A DNA stretch of 64,000 bases from Saxidomus purpurata (taxonomy: Eukaryota; Mollusca; Bivalvia; Venerida; Veneridae): assembly GCA_022818135.1 (NCBI GenBank), contig JAFMSR010000003.1:33228526-33292525 (forward strand), in the 5' to 3' direction. The translations under genes were made by a program, and so were the position numbers. The notes beneath the pieces are model-generated. The model was not told where the DNA came from and did no database searches. It saw only the letters and a program-made list of their open reading frames with translations. Shown in pieces: positions 45,359-58,400 of the stretch. Each line of letters opens with the position of its first letter. The first letter of the stretch is position 1.

Positions 45359-46827
45359 CCGGCGGGAATATTTCGGTATAACCGTCGGTAGAACCACTGT
45401 GTTAATTCGACACTCATTCTTTTTTTTTTTAGTTTCGCACATTCTGCATTAATTTTCTCTTCAACGACTGTTGTATCGTGTATCCTTTGAACGGTATGAA
45501 ACTGTTTTATATAATTAATCGTAGTGGTTCGGAACCAGTCCTGACTATTCAAGTATAATTATTCTGTCTCTGGTTAGTCAGTCAATCGATCAATCAACCA
45601 ATTCATGAATAAAAAAATCGAACAATGTCCATGGGTTTCGAACCTGCACAAACGAAAACTTATGCGATGCTGGCAAGACCGGCTGTTCACATGTGTACAT
45701 CAAACCGGGACTGCAAATGTTAAAATTGAAAAAAAAAATACAAAAGGATGAGTATCGAATTAGTATAGAGGTTCTACCGACGAATCAACCGAAGTATTTC
45801 CGACGGCAGAGATCAAGCTGCTTTAGTCTCAGTTGAAGTAAGATCAAGATTATCCACTGCACTATGGCTCCCCCCGATGTTGCACAACAAATATTTAGTA
45901 TATAAACTTTGTTGAGTGTATATTTCGAAATGATCAGTTTCTTCGGAATCCTTCGCATCATATCCTTGGCGGAAACTGTTGTACATGTATTTGATTTTAC
46001 GGACTGCTTTAAATATAGCAGAAAAGAAACAGAATTAGAAAGTTCGCTCTTACTACTGCAAGTTTAAGAGGCACTCGGAATGTTTCTTGTATTTACGAGC
46101 CGTACATGTAATCGTACCTTCCATGTTGATAGAATCTTTTTCAGCTTATATTCTTATACAAACAAAGTTTCTGCAACATGTCGTGGCAAGATAAGAATAA
46201 TTGTATGCTCGTTCCTGTTTTCTTATTATGCTTTGTTTTACCTATTCAGCAAAACCTAATATTGTACATGGCTATATACATTTAGACATTATGCGAAAGA
46301 AGTAGAATTATAAAAAGGAGTAAATTAAAACCGTTGTCAGGAAGAAAAGTTTAAGGAGATCTAAGTCTTAGATGTTCTTTATGTACAAAATGAACGGTTT
46401 CTTGTATTAAACGTCAAATTCCGCTTTGATAATAAAATAGATTTATCGATAATATCATTTCTAAAAATAACTAAACATTTCTTTATATATACAAAGTGTG
46501 TGGTGTAATACCGGGGTGAGCCGTGGCATAGTGGATAAACCTACTCTTTCATCTGAGCCTAAAGCAGAATGGACTCTGTCGGCGGGAATATTTCGGTATA
46601 ACCGTCGGTAGAACCACTGTGTTAATTCGACACTCATCCTTTTTTTTAGTTTCGCACATTCTGCATTAATTTTCTCTTCAACGGCTGTTCTGTCGTGTAT
46701 CCTTTGAACGGTATAAAACAGTTTTATATAATTAATCTAAGTAGTTTGGAACCAGTCCTGACTATTCAAGTATAATTTTTCTGTCTCTGGTTAGTTGTCA
46801 CTGGTCTTGTATTTCTTTTTATGAATG

Positions 46828-46905
46828 AATACATGAATGAATGAGTGAATGAGTGAATGAATGAATGAATGAATGAATGAATGAATGAATGAATGAATGA
46901 ATGAG
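46828..46905 (+). repeat. ATGA microsatellite within array unit
   Basis: A run of ATGA/GAAT with a few GAGT variants. Homologous tracts of different length lie in the other units at ~48177-48220, 49515-49545, 50735-50812 and 52100-52135, and account for much of the unit length variation. Confidence 0.9.
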
Positions 46906-49900
46906 TCAGTGAGTCAGTCATTCAGTCAATCAATCAATCAACCAATGCATGAATAAAAAAATCGAACAATGTCCATGGGTTTCGAACCTGCACAAACGAA
47001 AACTTATGCGATGCTGGCAAGACCGGCTGTTCTCATGTGTACATCAATAAACCGGGGCTGCAAATGTTAAAATTGAAAAAAAAAAATACAAAAGGATGAG
47101 TATCGAATTAGTACAGAGGTTCTACCGACGAATCAACCGAAGTATTTCCGACGGCAGAGATCAAGCTGCTTTAGTCTCAGTTGAAGTAAGATCAAGATTA
47201 TCCACTGCACTATGGCTCACCCCGATGTTGCACAACAAATATTTAGTATATAAACTTTGTTGAGTGTATATTTCGAAATGATCAGTTTCTTCGGAATCCT
47301 TCGCATCATATCCTTGGCGGAAACTGTTGTACATGTATTTGATTTAATGGATTGCTTTAAATATAGCAGAAAAGAAACAGAATTAGAAAGTTCGCTCTTA
47401 CTACTGCAAGTTTAAGAGGCACTCGGAATGTTTCTTGTATTTACGAGCCGTACATGAAATCGTACCTTCCATGTTGATAGAATCATTTCAGCTTATATTC
47501 TTATACAAACAAAGTTTCTGCAACAAGAATGTCGTGGCAAGATAAGAATAATTGTATGCTCGTTCCTGTTTTCTTATTATGCTTTGTTTTACCTATTCAG
47601 CAAAACCTAATATTGTACATGGCTATATACATTTAGACATTATGCGAAAGAAGTAGAATTATAAAAAGGAGTAAATTAAAACCGTTGTCAGGAAGAAAAG
47701 TTTAAGGAGATCTAAGTCTTAGATGTTCTTTATGTACAAAATGAACGGTTTCTTATACTAAACGTCAAATTCCGCTTTGATAATAAAATAGATTTATCGA
47801 TAATATCATTTCTAAAAATAACTAAACATTTCTTTATATATACAAAATGTGTGGTGTAATACCGGGGTGAGCCGTGGCATAGTGGATAAACCTACTCTTT
47901 CATCTGAGCCTAAAGCAGCATGGACTCTGTCGGCGGGAATATTTCGGTATAACCGTCGGTAGAACCACTGTGTTAATTCGACACTCATCCTTTTTTTTTA
48001 GTTTCGCATATTCTGCATTAATTTTCTCTTCGACGACTGTTGTATCGTGTATCCTTTGAACGGTATTTATAAAACTGTTTTATATAATCAATCGTAGTGG
48101 TTCGGAACCAGTCCTAACTATTCAAGTATAATTTTTCTGTCTCTGGTTAGTTGTCACTAGTCTTGTATTTCTTTTTATGAATGAATGAATGAATGAATGA
48201 ATGAATGAATGAATGAATGAATCAGTCAGTGAGTCAGTCAGTCAGTCAGTCAGTGAGTCATTCAGTCAGTCAATCAATCAATCAACCAATGCATGAATAA
48301 AAAAATCGAACAATGTCCATGGGTTTCGAACCTGCACAAACGAAAACTTATGCGATGCTGGCAAGACCGGCTGTTCTCATGTGTACATCAATAAACCGGG
48401 GCTGCAAATGTTAAAATTGAAAAAAAAATACAAAAGGATGAGTATCGAATTAGTACAGAGGTTCTACCGACGAATCAACCGAAGTATTTCCGACGGCAGA
48501 GATCAAGCTGCTTTAGTCTCAGTTGAAGTAAGATCAAGATTATCCACTGCACTATGGCTCACCCCGATGTTGCACAACAAATATTTAGTATATAAACTTT
48601 GTTGAGTGTATATTTCGAAATGATCAGTTTCTTCGGAATCCTTCGCATCATATCCTTGGCGGAAACTGTTGTACATGTATTTGATTTAATGGATTGCTTT
48701 AAATATAGCAGAAAAGAAACAGAATTAGAAAGTTCGCTCTTACTACTGCAAGTTTAAGAGGCACTCGGAATGTTTCTTGTATTTACGAGCCGTACATGAA
48801 ATCGTACCTTCCATGTTGATAGAATCATTTCAGCTTATATTCTTATACAAACAAAGTTTCTGCAACAAGAATGTCGTGGCAAGATAAGAATAATTGTATG
48901 CTCGTTCCTGTTTTCTTATTATGCTTTGTTTTACCTATTCAGCAAAACCTAATATTGTACATGGCTATATACATTTAGACATTATGCGAAAGAAGTAGAA
49001 TTATAAAAAGGAGTAAATTAAAACCGTTGTCAGGAAGAAAAGTTTAAGGAGATCTAAGTCTTAGATGTTCTTTATGTACAAAATGAACGGTTTCTTATAT
49101 TAAACGTCAAATTCCGCTTTGATAATAAAATAGATTTATCGATAATATCATTTCTAAAAATAACTAAACATTTCTTTATATATACAAAATGTGTGGTGTA
49201 ATACCGGGGTGAGCCGTGGCATAGTGGATAAACCTACTCTTTCATCTGAGCCTAAAGCAGCATGGACTCTGTCGGCGGGAATATTTCGGTATAACCGTCG
49301 GTAGAACCACTGTGTTAATTCGTCACTCATCCTTTTTTTTAGTTTCGCACATTCTGCATTAATGTTCTCTTCGACGACTGTTGTATCGTGTATCCTTTGA
49401 ACGGTATAAAACTGTTTTATATAATTGATCGTAGTGGTTCGGAACCAGTCCTGACTATTCAAGTATAATTTTTCTGTCTCTGGTTAGTTGTCACTGGTCT
49501 TGTATTTCTTTTTATGAATGAATAAATGAATGAATGAATGAATGTCCATGGGTTTCGAACCTGCACAAACGAAAACTAATGCGATGCTGGCAAGACCGAC
49601 TGTTCACAAGTGTTCATCAATAAACCGGGACTGCAAATGTTAAAATTGAAAAAAAATACAAAAGGATGAGTATCGAATTAGTACAGAGGTTCTACCGACG
49701 AATCAACCGAAGTATTTCCGACGGCAGAGATCAAGCTGCTTTAGTCTCAGTTGAAGTAAGATCAAGATTATCCACTGCACTATGGCTCACCCCGATGTTG
49801 CACAACAAATATTTAGTATATAAACTTTGTTGAGTGTATATTTCGAAATGATCAGTTTCTTCGGAATCCTTCGCATCATATCCTTGGCGGAAACTGTTGT

Positions 49901-52215
49901 ACATGTATTTGATTTAAAGCGACTGCTTTAAATATAGAAGAAAAGAAACAGAATTAGAAAGATCGCTCTTACTATTGAAGTTTAAGAGGCACTCGGAATG
50001 TTTCTTGTATTTACATGAAATCGTGCCTTCCATGTTGATAGAATCTTCTCAGCTTATATTCTTATACAAACAAAGTTTCTGCAACAAGAATGTCGTGGCA
50101 AGATAAGAATAATTGTATGCTCGTTCCTGTTTTCTTATTATGCTTTGTTTTACCTATTCAGCAAAACCTAATATTGTACATGGCTATATACATTTAGACA
50201 TTATGCGAAAGAAGTAGAATTATAAAAAGGAGTAAATTAAAACCGTTGTCAGGAAGAAAAGTTTAAGGAGATCTAAATCTTAGATGTTTTTTATGTACAA
50301 AATGAACGGTTTCTTATATTAAACGTCAAATTCCGCGTTGATAATAAAATAGATTTATCGATAATATCATTTCTAAAAATAACTAAACATTTCTTTATAT
50401 ATACAAAATGTGTGGTGTAATACCGGGGTGAGCCGTGGCATAGTGGATAAACCTACTCTTTCATCTGAGCCTAAAGCAGCATGGACTCTGTCGGCGGGAA
50501 TATTTCGGTATAACCGTCGATTAACCACTGTGTTAATTCGACACTCATCCTTTTTTTTAGTTTCGTACATTCTGCATTAATGTTCTCTTCGACGACTGTT
50601 GTATCGTGTATCCTTTGAACGGTATAAAACTGCTTTATATAATTAATCGTAGTGGTTCGGAACCAGTCCTGACTATTCAAGTATAATTTTTCTGTCTCTG
50701 GTTAGTTGTCACTAGTCTTGTATTTCTTTTTATGAATGAATGAATGAATGAAAGAATGAATGAATGAATGAATGAATGAATGAATGAATGAATGAATGAA
50801 TGAATGAATGAATCAGTCAGTGAGTCAGTCAGTGAGTCAGTGAGTCATTCAGTCTGTCAATCAATCAATCAACCAATGCATGAATAAAAAAATCGAACAA
50901 TGTCCATGGGCTTCGAACCTGCACAAACGAAAACTTATGCGATGCTGGTAAGACCGGCTGTTCACAGGTGTACATCAATAAACCGGGACTGCAAATGTTA
51001 AAATTGAAAAAAAAATGCTAAAGGATGAGTATCGAATTAGTACAGAGGTTCTACCGACGAATCAACCGAAGTATTTCCGACGGCAGAGATCAAGCTGCTT
51101 TAGTCTCAGTTGAAGTAAGATCAAGATTATCCACTGCACTATGGCTCACCCCGATGTTGCACAACAAATATTTAGTATATAAACTTTGTTGAGTGTATAT
51201 TTCGAAATGATCAGTTTCTTCGGAATCCTTCGCATCATATCCTTGGCGGAAACTGTTGTACATGTATTTGATTTAATGGATTGCTTTAAATATAGCAGAA
51301 AAGAAACAGAATTAGAAAGTTCGCTCTTACTACTGCAAGTTTAAGAGGCACTCTGAATGTTTCTTGTATTTACGAGCCGTACATGAAATCGTACCTTCCA
51401 TGTTGATAGAATCTTTTCAGCTTATATTCTTATACAAACAAAGTTTCTGCAACATGAATGTCGTGGCAAGATAAGAATAATTGTATGCTCGTTCCTGTTT
51501 TCTTATTATGCTTTGTTTTACCTATTCAGCAAAACCTAATATTGTACATGGCTATATACATTTAGACATTATGCGAAAGAAGTAGAATTATAAAAAGGAG
51601 TAAATTAAAACCGTTGTCAGGAAGAAAAGTTTAAGGAGATCTAAGTCTTAGATGTTCTCTATGTACAAAAAGAACGGTTTCTTATATAAAACGTCAAATT
51701 CCGCTTAGATAATAAAATAGATTTATCGATAATATCATTCCTAAAAATAACTAAACATTTCTTTATATATACAAAATGTGTGGTGTAATACCGGGGTGAG
51801 CCGTGGCATAGTGGATAAACCTACTCTTTCATCTGAGCCTAAAGCAGCATGGACTCTGTCGGCGGGAATATTTCGGTATAACCGTCGGTAGAACCACTGT
51901 GTTAATTCGACACTCATCCTTTTTTTTAGTTTCGCACATTCTGCATTAATGTTCTCTTCGACGACTGTTGTATCGTGTATCCTTTGAACGGTATCAAACG
52001 GTTTTATATAATTAATCGTAGTGGTTCGGAACCAGTCCTGACTATTCAAGTATAATTGTTCTGTCTCTAATTAGTTTTAACTAGTCTTGTATTTCTTTTT
52101 ATGAATGAATGAATGAATGAATGAATGAATGAATCAGTCAGTGAGTCAGTGAGTCATTCAGTCAGTCAATCAACCAATGCATGAATAAAAAAATCGAACA
52201 ATGTCCATGGGTTTC

Positions 52216-52344
52216 GAACCTGCACAAACGAAAACTTATGCAATGCTGACAAGACCGGCTGTTCACGTGTACATCAATAAACCGGGAACACATGTGAACA
52301 GCCGGTCTTGTCAGCATCGCATAAGTTTTCGTTAGTGCAGGTTC
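52216..52344. repeat. Large inverted repeat at the right end of the array
   Basis: GAACCTGCACAAACGAAAAC through CCGGCTGTTCACGTGT (52216-52270) is mirrored by ACACATGTGAACAGCCGG through AGTGCAGGTTC (52288-52344), arms ~55 bp, loop ~17 bp. Each arm is the B-box-containing module of the array unit, so the array terminates in a head-to-head duplication of it. Confidence 0.85.
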
Positions 52345-52433
52345 AATTTCAATTAATCGATAATCTATCGACCAAGAGTTGCGTCCCTTACCGGCATAAT
52401 CATAATATATATAGATATGTTTAGAAATGATCA

Positions 52434-52905
52434 GTTTTTACTAGGTCAATCACACTCAGATCTCATTGGTCGCCGTGACTGGCCTACTCTTTGGCAACCA
52501 ATCAAATTCAACCTTTTGCTATACTGGCTGGAAATTGCAGTCAGGTAAATGTCTTCTATTTTTTGGCTTCAAAATTTTGTCTTTTAGGCATGACGGGAGA
52601 CATGCCGGGGTCTCATCCCAATATTAAGCTAACATACATGCTCTTTGGGACGGACCTTGATAAAATTCTCATCAAATCAAAAAATGATCAGTTTTTTTTT
52701 TTTTTTTTTTTTTAAGTCAATCACACTTAGATCCCATTGGTCGCCGTGATTGGCCTACTGCAGTCAGGTAAATTTCTCCTATTTCTGGCTTCAAAATTTT
52801 GTTTTTTAGGCATGACGGGAGACATGCCGGGGTCTCATCCAGATATTAAGCTAACATAAGTGCTCTTTTGGACGGACATTGATAAAATTTTCATCAAATC
52901 AAATC
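52434..52905 (+). repeat. Tandem duplication, two copies of ~225-250 bp
   Basis: Both copies run from AAATGATCAG through 'ATTGGTCGCCGTGA', 'GCATGACGGGAGACATGCCG' and 'GATAAAATT(C/T)TCATCAAATC'. The first copy (52434-52681) has an extra ~40 bp (CTTTGGCAACCAATCAAATT...). A third AAATGATCAG starts at 52906. T-runs follow the second and third junctions. No protein is recognised. Confidence 0.8.
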
Positions 52906-53533
52906 AAATGATCAGTTTTTTTTTGATACTTCGGACATTGTTTTGGTCGGCCGATGTTAAGGCAGTAAAGCTCTGTGACAGGTTGAAAATGTACAGGGGA
53001 AACTGTAAGATTCAATGAGACATTACCCAATTGGTTAAAAAGGTTGCGTTTACAAATGAATGAAATAAAGCTTATACCAAAAAATAGCATGCGTTGCCTT
53101 ATTTTCGCATTGGTGTTTTTAGGACTTTTTTCACAAAATTAAAATTTTGAACGCTATTTGGTAAGTAGTGTCAATGCGGTTTCGATCCGGGTCTGGATTT
53201 GTTTTGACTCTTTAAGAATAGCACATTTCGGTGTCTCTACAGATAATAAAAGATAGAAGTAATGAATGAATGAAGGAAGCAAGGACAGAAGGAGGGAGGG
53301 AGACTTTTATGTACGCACCAATTTTCTACTGATGCTGGAAGCAAGTCTGTAGTTGGTTGCATCCTGAAAGTGTAGCAGCATACTTGAATCGCATCACCAC
53401 CACACACGTATTATGTCATTTATGCGATGTATGCGATGCACTTCCTTGACAGCACCATTCCTTGTAATCCGTAGATCAAGTAACACACAAAATCAAACGA
53501 TTTACAGTTTATCGTATGGACTGACCATCGGAC

Positions 53534-53803
53534 TAAGATAAAGATAAAGAAGCATTATATTAACCTTGCAAACATTAAGTTACAAAGCTTTTGTGAGACA
53601 AACAGGGTACCCAGTAACAAGTACTTACCCTTTCCCAGAAGCTCCTCTTTATCTTCCCGACACTACCCCTTTAATTGCCAAGCGTCAAGCAAGGGAGCTG
53701 TCGGTACCATTTTTTTCTCATCTTGGTATGACGTGGCCAGGGATCTAATCCACAACCTCCCGCACACGAAGTCGACGCTCTTAACCACTAGGCTACCGAG
53801 GTG
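53534..53803 (-). mobile_element. tRNA-derived SINE
   Basis: On the minus strand the head CTCGGTAGCCTAGTGGTTAA contains a good A box (TAGCCTAGTGG). GTGGATTAGATCC is a weakened B box about 50 bp on. A body follows with 'GCTTGACGCTTGGCAATTAA' and a tail ending in TTTATCTTTATCTTA. The head is unlike those of the SINE at 7455 and family B, so at least three SINE lineages are present. Plus-strand frames across it are spurious. Confidence 0.7.
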
Positions 53804-54750
53804 ACTTTTTTCTCTTCGATGTACTATGTAGTCTGTCCTTCTGTTGAAAGAGGTTTTTTGAAGCTTTTTGCACAAGGTTATCATTAGCAGAAGACAAGAG
53901 CAAGAGGTGACAAGGACACTTTGTTCAGCACAAAGGTTATTACATCACACTCCTCTGTTTGACACAGTGTCACCTGGTTGCTCCATAGAGCCTGGTAATC
54001 AAATGGCCATGATATAATGCCCATAAACATTTTGAGCATGTTGGGTAATGATCTTATAAAAACTGAGTCAAAGAGCAGGCAGAACTTTTTTGGTAAAGTT
54101 TCAGAAATTTTCTTGAACATTATGCCAAAGTTTAATGTCGGTCCAGTTAACATAAGTTTAGTTAATTTAGGGAAATTTTCAGAAATTCAAAGGCCATAAT
54201 AACAATTGCCTTTTATGGATCTTGGCAAAAAGTCATAGCCATAAGCATTATGAGGTTTGGTTTTAATTCAAATAAAGTTACTGTAAATAGTAAATGGACA
54301 GTGCTGATTTTGGCAATTCAAGGGCAAGAAGTTGCTCTGAAAAGCCTAGGGTAATCTTGGTCATTATGAAACTTGGTATAGAGTATGAACCCACAGACCT
54401 GTGTTTTAGCGACTCATTTATGAGTGAGCAAGCATCATTATTGGACTTCTCCAGCAATCCTGTAATATCTATCATCTCTACAAACTGGCATATAATATGT
54501 TACCTTTTTGCCAATCAAGGGTCATAATTCTGGATTTCATTACAAAATTTTATAAATAATTGAACTCGGCTGGTATCTTAAATAATGATATATTCTGTCT
54601 TAATACAATTCGGATTTACTCTGTCTCAATTTCGATCTGGATTCATAGCACAAATGAAAACACTATTGATATTATGAAGCATTTTTTTCATAAATCTACA
54701 CTTTCTCTCCAGTTTTGTTAGACAGCTCAGAAAGATGTGAGACTCACCAT
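53804..54750. other. Intergenic stretch without recognised features
   Basis: A/T-rich, with weak similarity to dispersed-element core text such as GGCCATAATAACAATTGCC and AAGGGTCATAATTCTGG. No ends and no gene. Confidence 0.4.
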
Positions 54751-55020
54751 GATCTCACACAGCCTTTAAGTTTGATTAAGACAGCTTCAGAAATGTTAAG
54801 TGAGACATACTTTTGACCTTATGATCTCACACAGCCTTTAAGTTTGATTAAGACAGCTTCAGAAATGTTGGTGTGAGACATACTTTTGACCTTATGATCT
54901 CACACAGCCTTTAAGTTTGATTAAGACAGCTTCAGAAATGTTGATGGGAGACATACTTTTGACCTTATGATCTCACACAGCCTTTAAGTTTGATTAAGAT
55001 AGCTTCAGAAATGTTGATGT
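54751..55020 (+). repeat. 72-73-bp tandem repeat, about four copies
   Basis: GATCTCACACAGCCTTTAAG starts at 54751, 54823, 54896 and 54969. Copies are almost identical, differing mainly near TGAGACATAC. The preceding GACAGCTCAGAAAGATGTGA is a degenerate partial unit. Confidence 0.9.
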
Positions 55021-55917
55021 TATGGTGTATATAAGCAAATTGTGGACAACGGGACATCAGACATTCCTAAAAGCTCACAATGAGTTTTTTGAGCTCATAT
55101 TATTTTCATTTGTGAGAGCAATTTACCAACTGCCTAAATGTATGGGATACAAGCAGTCTTAGCCATTATCAAGGGTGGTCTGAAATTAACGTTCTCTTAG
55201 TAACAGAGCTTTGCCTTATTACATATAACAAAGGTAAAGATGTAAATAACAATAAAGTAAGTAATATTTTCAAATTTATGATAATTCATGGCAAATTATA
55301 AAAGCAGCATTATCTATTGGGGAGTGTTTAGTGATTTTGTTGTACATACAATTAACATAATTATGCTAATCATACTTCCAGGTCAGTCATAAAAGATTTT
55401 ATAGACAAAATATACTTTGGCACCATGTGGAGTAATTACCTTGAATGGCAATTCAAATACAGAAAATAAGAGGCAGTGGTGCATTCATACATCACTGTCA
55501 TATAACTATCATTGCCAAGGGAACAAAATGCTTTACAAATTCTTTTATAGCTTTGTTTGCACCTATAAATGGCATGTAGTTCAAACCAAAATAACTTGTC
55601 ACTGAAACTGATTTATACCCTCGAGTCTAAATAAAATTTCAAAGTTCAATGCAGTGTAAAATAAAAATGTAAAAGTTTAGAAGACATAACTCTGCATGGC
55701 CATTATAAAATATGAAGGCAAAACAAAACTGCTCTACAAGGTCTAGAGCAAGGTACACTTATACAATAACAGCTGTATGAACACAGCAGGCTTGACCATT
55801 CACATCACTTTAATAGTAATTTTCAAACACATGTCTCCCCTCATCCCTAGCCCCATGGAACAGTATCATGTAGGGTATATGTGTGTGTATTGAAATGTTT
55901 GATTGTATTTGTGATAC
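55021..55917. other. Intergenic stretch without recognised features
   Basis: A/T-rich. No repeat boundary, RNA or gene seen. Confidence 0.4.
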
Positions 55918-56555
55918 AACTAAAACTATCACTGAAGGTGATGAATACCCCCGAACACCCCACTGACACAGTATATAACATTTATGTAATATTTTATTTT
56001 GATTATTGGACCTGCACAACTTAAGGCTTCTGTGAAGTATAATTAAATTCTGACCACAGGTTTTGGAGATTAAATGCACACAAGATTTTACTATCTCAAA
56101 CCCCTGTGACCTTTGACCTAGTGACCCTAAACATGGACCATGCACAACTAGGCTTGGTGCTTATCACTTCTGTGAAGTATTATTAAATTCTGACCAGGGG
56201 TTTTGGAGATTTAGCGTCCACAAGATTTTACTATCTCGAGCCCCTGTGACCTTGACCTTTGACCCGAAACATGGACCATGCACAACTAATCATTGTACTT
56301 ATTACTTCTGTGAAGTATCATTAAATTCTGACCATGGGTTTAAAAGATTTAGCGTCCATAAGATTTTACTATCCCTAGCCTAGAGTCCCAAAACATGGCC
56401 CATACATGACTAGACATTGTACTTATCACTTCTGTGAAGTATCATTAAATTCTGACAAGGGGTTTTGGAGATTTAGTGTCCACAAGATTCCGTCTAACGA
56501 CAGACGGACAGACAAGCTGAATCCAGAATACCCCCCCGAACACTTTATAATAATG
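55918..56555 (+). repeat. Family C 5' terminus with a different tandem core
   Basis: It starts ACTAAAACTATCACTGAAGG then TGATGAATACCCCCG, the same hairpin (ATCAC/GTGAT) and ACCCCC motif as the element at 20077. The core is unrelated: ~125-140-bp units with 'GAAGTATCATTAAATTCTGA' or a close variant near 56033, 56173, 56312 and 56437. It ends GACGGACAGACAAG, then ATACCCCCCCGAACACTT, without the closing GGGGGTAT. Confidence 0.7.
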
Positions 56556-56929
56556 TCAAGGTCAAAACTATATGTCAAGTTTGATTGAAGGCCACCAAGT
56601 GGTATAACAGATACATATACACCAACATAATAAAAATTGACAAATGAAGGGCATCAACTGTGTTAAAACCCACCAAAACGGGACATGTAGTCAATGTGCA
56701 GGACTAAATCTCATAACAATCACTCATGTGCAGTTTGGTTGAAAACCATTAAGTTTCAACCATTCAGTGGTATAGGAGAAATAGCTAAGACATCATTACA
56801 TTTGACAAACCAAGGGCAACACCTCCACTAGAAGACAAAATTGATTGCATTTCTTTCAAATAAATTTGTCACCTAACATGTACCAAATCATCCTACAAGA
56901 CCTTGATTAATGGTTGTAAAGACACAAAA

Positions 56930-57566
56930 GTTAAAAAAAAGGGAAGCACTTTGTCACAAGACTGATCGATGTTTCAGTCATTGCTCAGTTACCTTGACTC
57001 ATGAGCCTGAAAACATTAATGAGGTTTCAAAAGAGTACCTTTATTGTTTGTAGATTGCCAAAGGGGATATAAGTTTGTCACCAGATGGGTGAGAGTTAAC
57101 AGATCTGCATCAGAAACCTTGACTGAAAATAGATAATGTATATGTACATAAAGTTTCAAACAGGCATCTTCGTTGCTTGTGTGGACAGCATGTTCCATGC
57201 TAAAACTTGTACTAGCATTTTTTTTTTTTAGTTAAAAAAGGCTATAATTTAGTCACTTGCATACATATCAAGGACATGATATTTTAGGTTTAAAGTAATA
57301 TGTGAAATTATTTCAACAAAACATGGACTGGTCCAAAAACTTATTCTAGAGTGGAGGTACTTTTTAAGTGGAAAAAGTATACAGAGTTCTGTATTTTTGC
57401 CTAGAGATAGAGAGCAACATGAAGGTAATCCAGCAAAGCAAGTTGCAAAGCAATCTCTATAAAGGTGAAGAAGGAATATTGACTGGTATGAATAACTTAA
57501 CAAACACCAACATCAAAGCCATGCTGAGTAAGATAGCCCTTCTTATTCTTTGAAAAGTCAAGCTAA
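56930..57566 (+). repeat. 5'-decayed family S element
   Basis: The 3' end CTGAGTAAGATAGCCC and TTTGAAAAGTCAAGCTAA matches family S copies ending at 5143 and 16047. Upstream core units are strongly diverged and the 5' boundary is uncertain. Confidence 0.5.
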
Positions 57567-58400
57567 ATATGTCACAAACATCAATACATCATGAAATTAC
57601 ATCATATAATGTTCAATTAATGTTGAGGAAGCAAATTCAAAAATTTATCATTTATACATACCACATTTAAGGATATGAAATCTATATTGAGCAAACAAAA
57701 TTAGGTCAGTCAATTCTAGAATTCATACTTGTGATGATCATATTTGTCAATTTTCACCAAAATCCCATGAAAACAGTGAGTCTTTTGGGCTGAATGAGCA
57801 AACAGATGCAACACAGAGCCCTTTCGGATTAGCTACTCTTGCTACTTGGGCAGCATATTGATGAATGCACGATGCCAAAACTTTACCTCTGTATCCCGAA
57901 TGTATCCAGTAGGTACAAAGTTGATTTTTTGTTATTTGATATTATTTCTATACTGCCTTTGTCTGATTCAGTAATTGAAACTTGACGATCTGTTTACTTT
58001 TCTCTTGATTTTCCATGAAAAACTGATAAAATTTTATCTAGATCCTTAAATAAGTACAATCTGCAGATAATCTCTAAACTTGCCTTCCATCTTGAACCAA
58101 GGCCTACCTATGAGCAACTGGGGGTTACAAAGAGTTGAGTAGATTAGAGACCAAGCACACTTGCATGAATTGTCTTACTCAATAGAGAAAACTCATTCTA
58201 AAACTCTGTTTACTCGGGTTACCCGTAACCAGAGTAGCTGATCTGAAATGCTCACTAACTGTTGCAAAGGTACAAAAAAGCTGCTTAACAAAAGCAGCAA
58301 TATCAAGCGGTCTAAAACATACAGATATGTTATTGTAAAAATGGCAAGAATTTAAAAATCACATCTGAAAACGTAATCTCAAAAAAGCACAAAAGTTATA

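Larger units (their letters stand above)
45359..52345. repeat. Tandem array of ~1.22-1.37-kb units, five full plus partial
   Basis: The marker TGGTGTAATACCGGGGTGAG recurs at 46501, 47852, 49194, 50413 and 51781, so units are 1351, 1342, 1219 and 1368 bp. Copies differ by few substitutions, implying recent expansion. Each unit holds segment A (ATATTTCGGTATAACCGTCG, GGTAGAACCACTGTG), an ATGA microsatellite, a B-box-like GGGTTTCGAACCTGC region (minus-strand GCAGGTTCGAAACCC), and segment B (GAGTATCGAATTAGTACAGA, GGTTCTACCGACG). Segment B is a diverged inverted copy of segment A. GAGCCGTGGCATAGTGGATA is A-box-like. The array starts and ends inside segment A. Minus-strand frames of up to 102 residues recur in several units but run through SINE-like sequence. 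Confidence 0.9.

Noticed and set aside
46501..46620. GAGCCGTGGCATAGTGGATA as a functional tRNA gene
   Set aside because: It has an A-box-like start but no B box at tRNA distance and no cloverleaf; better read as a SINE-derived remnant.
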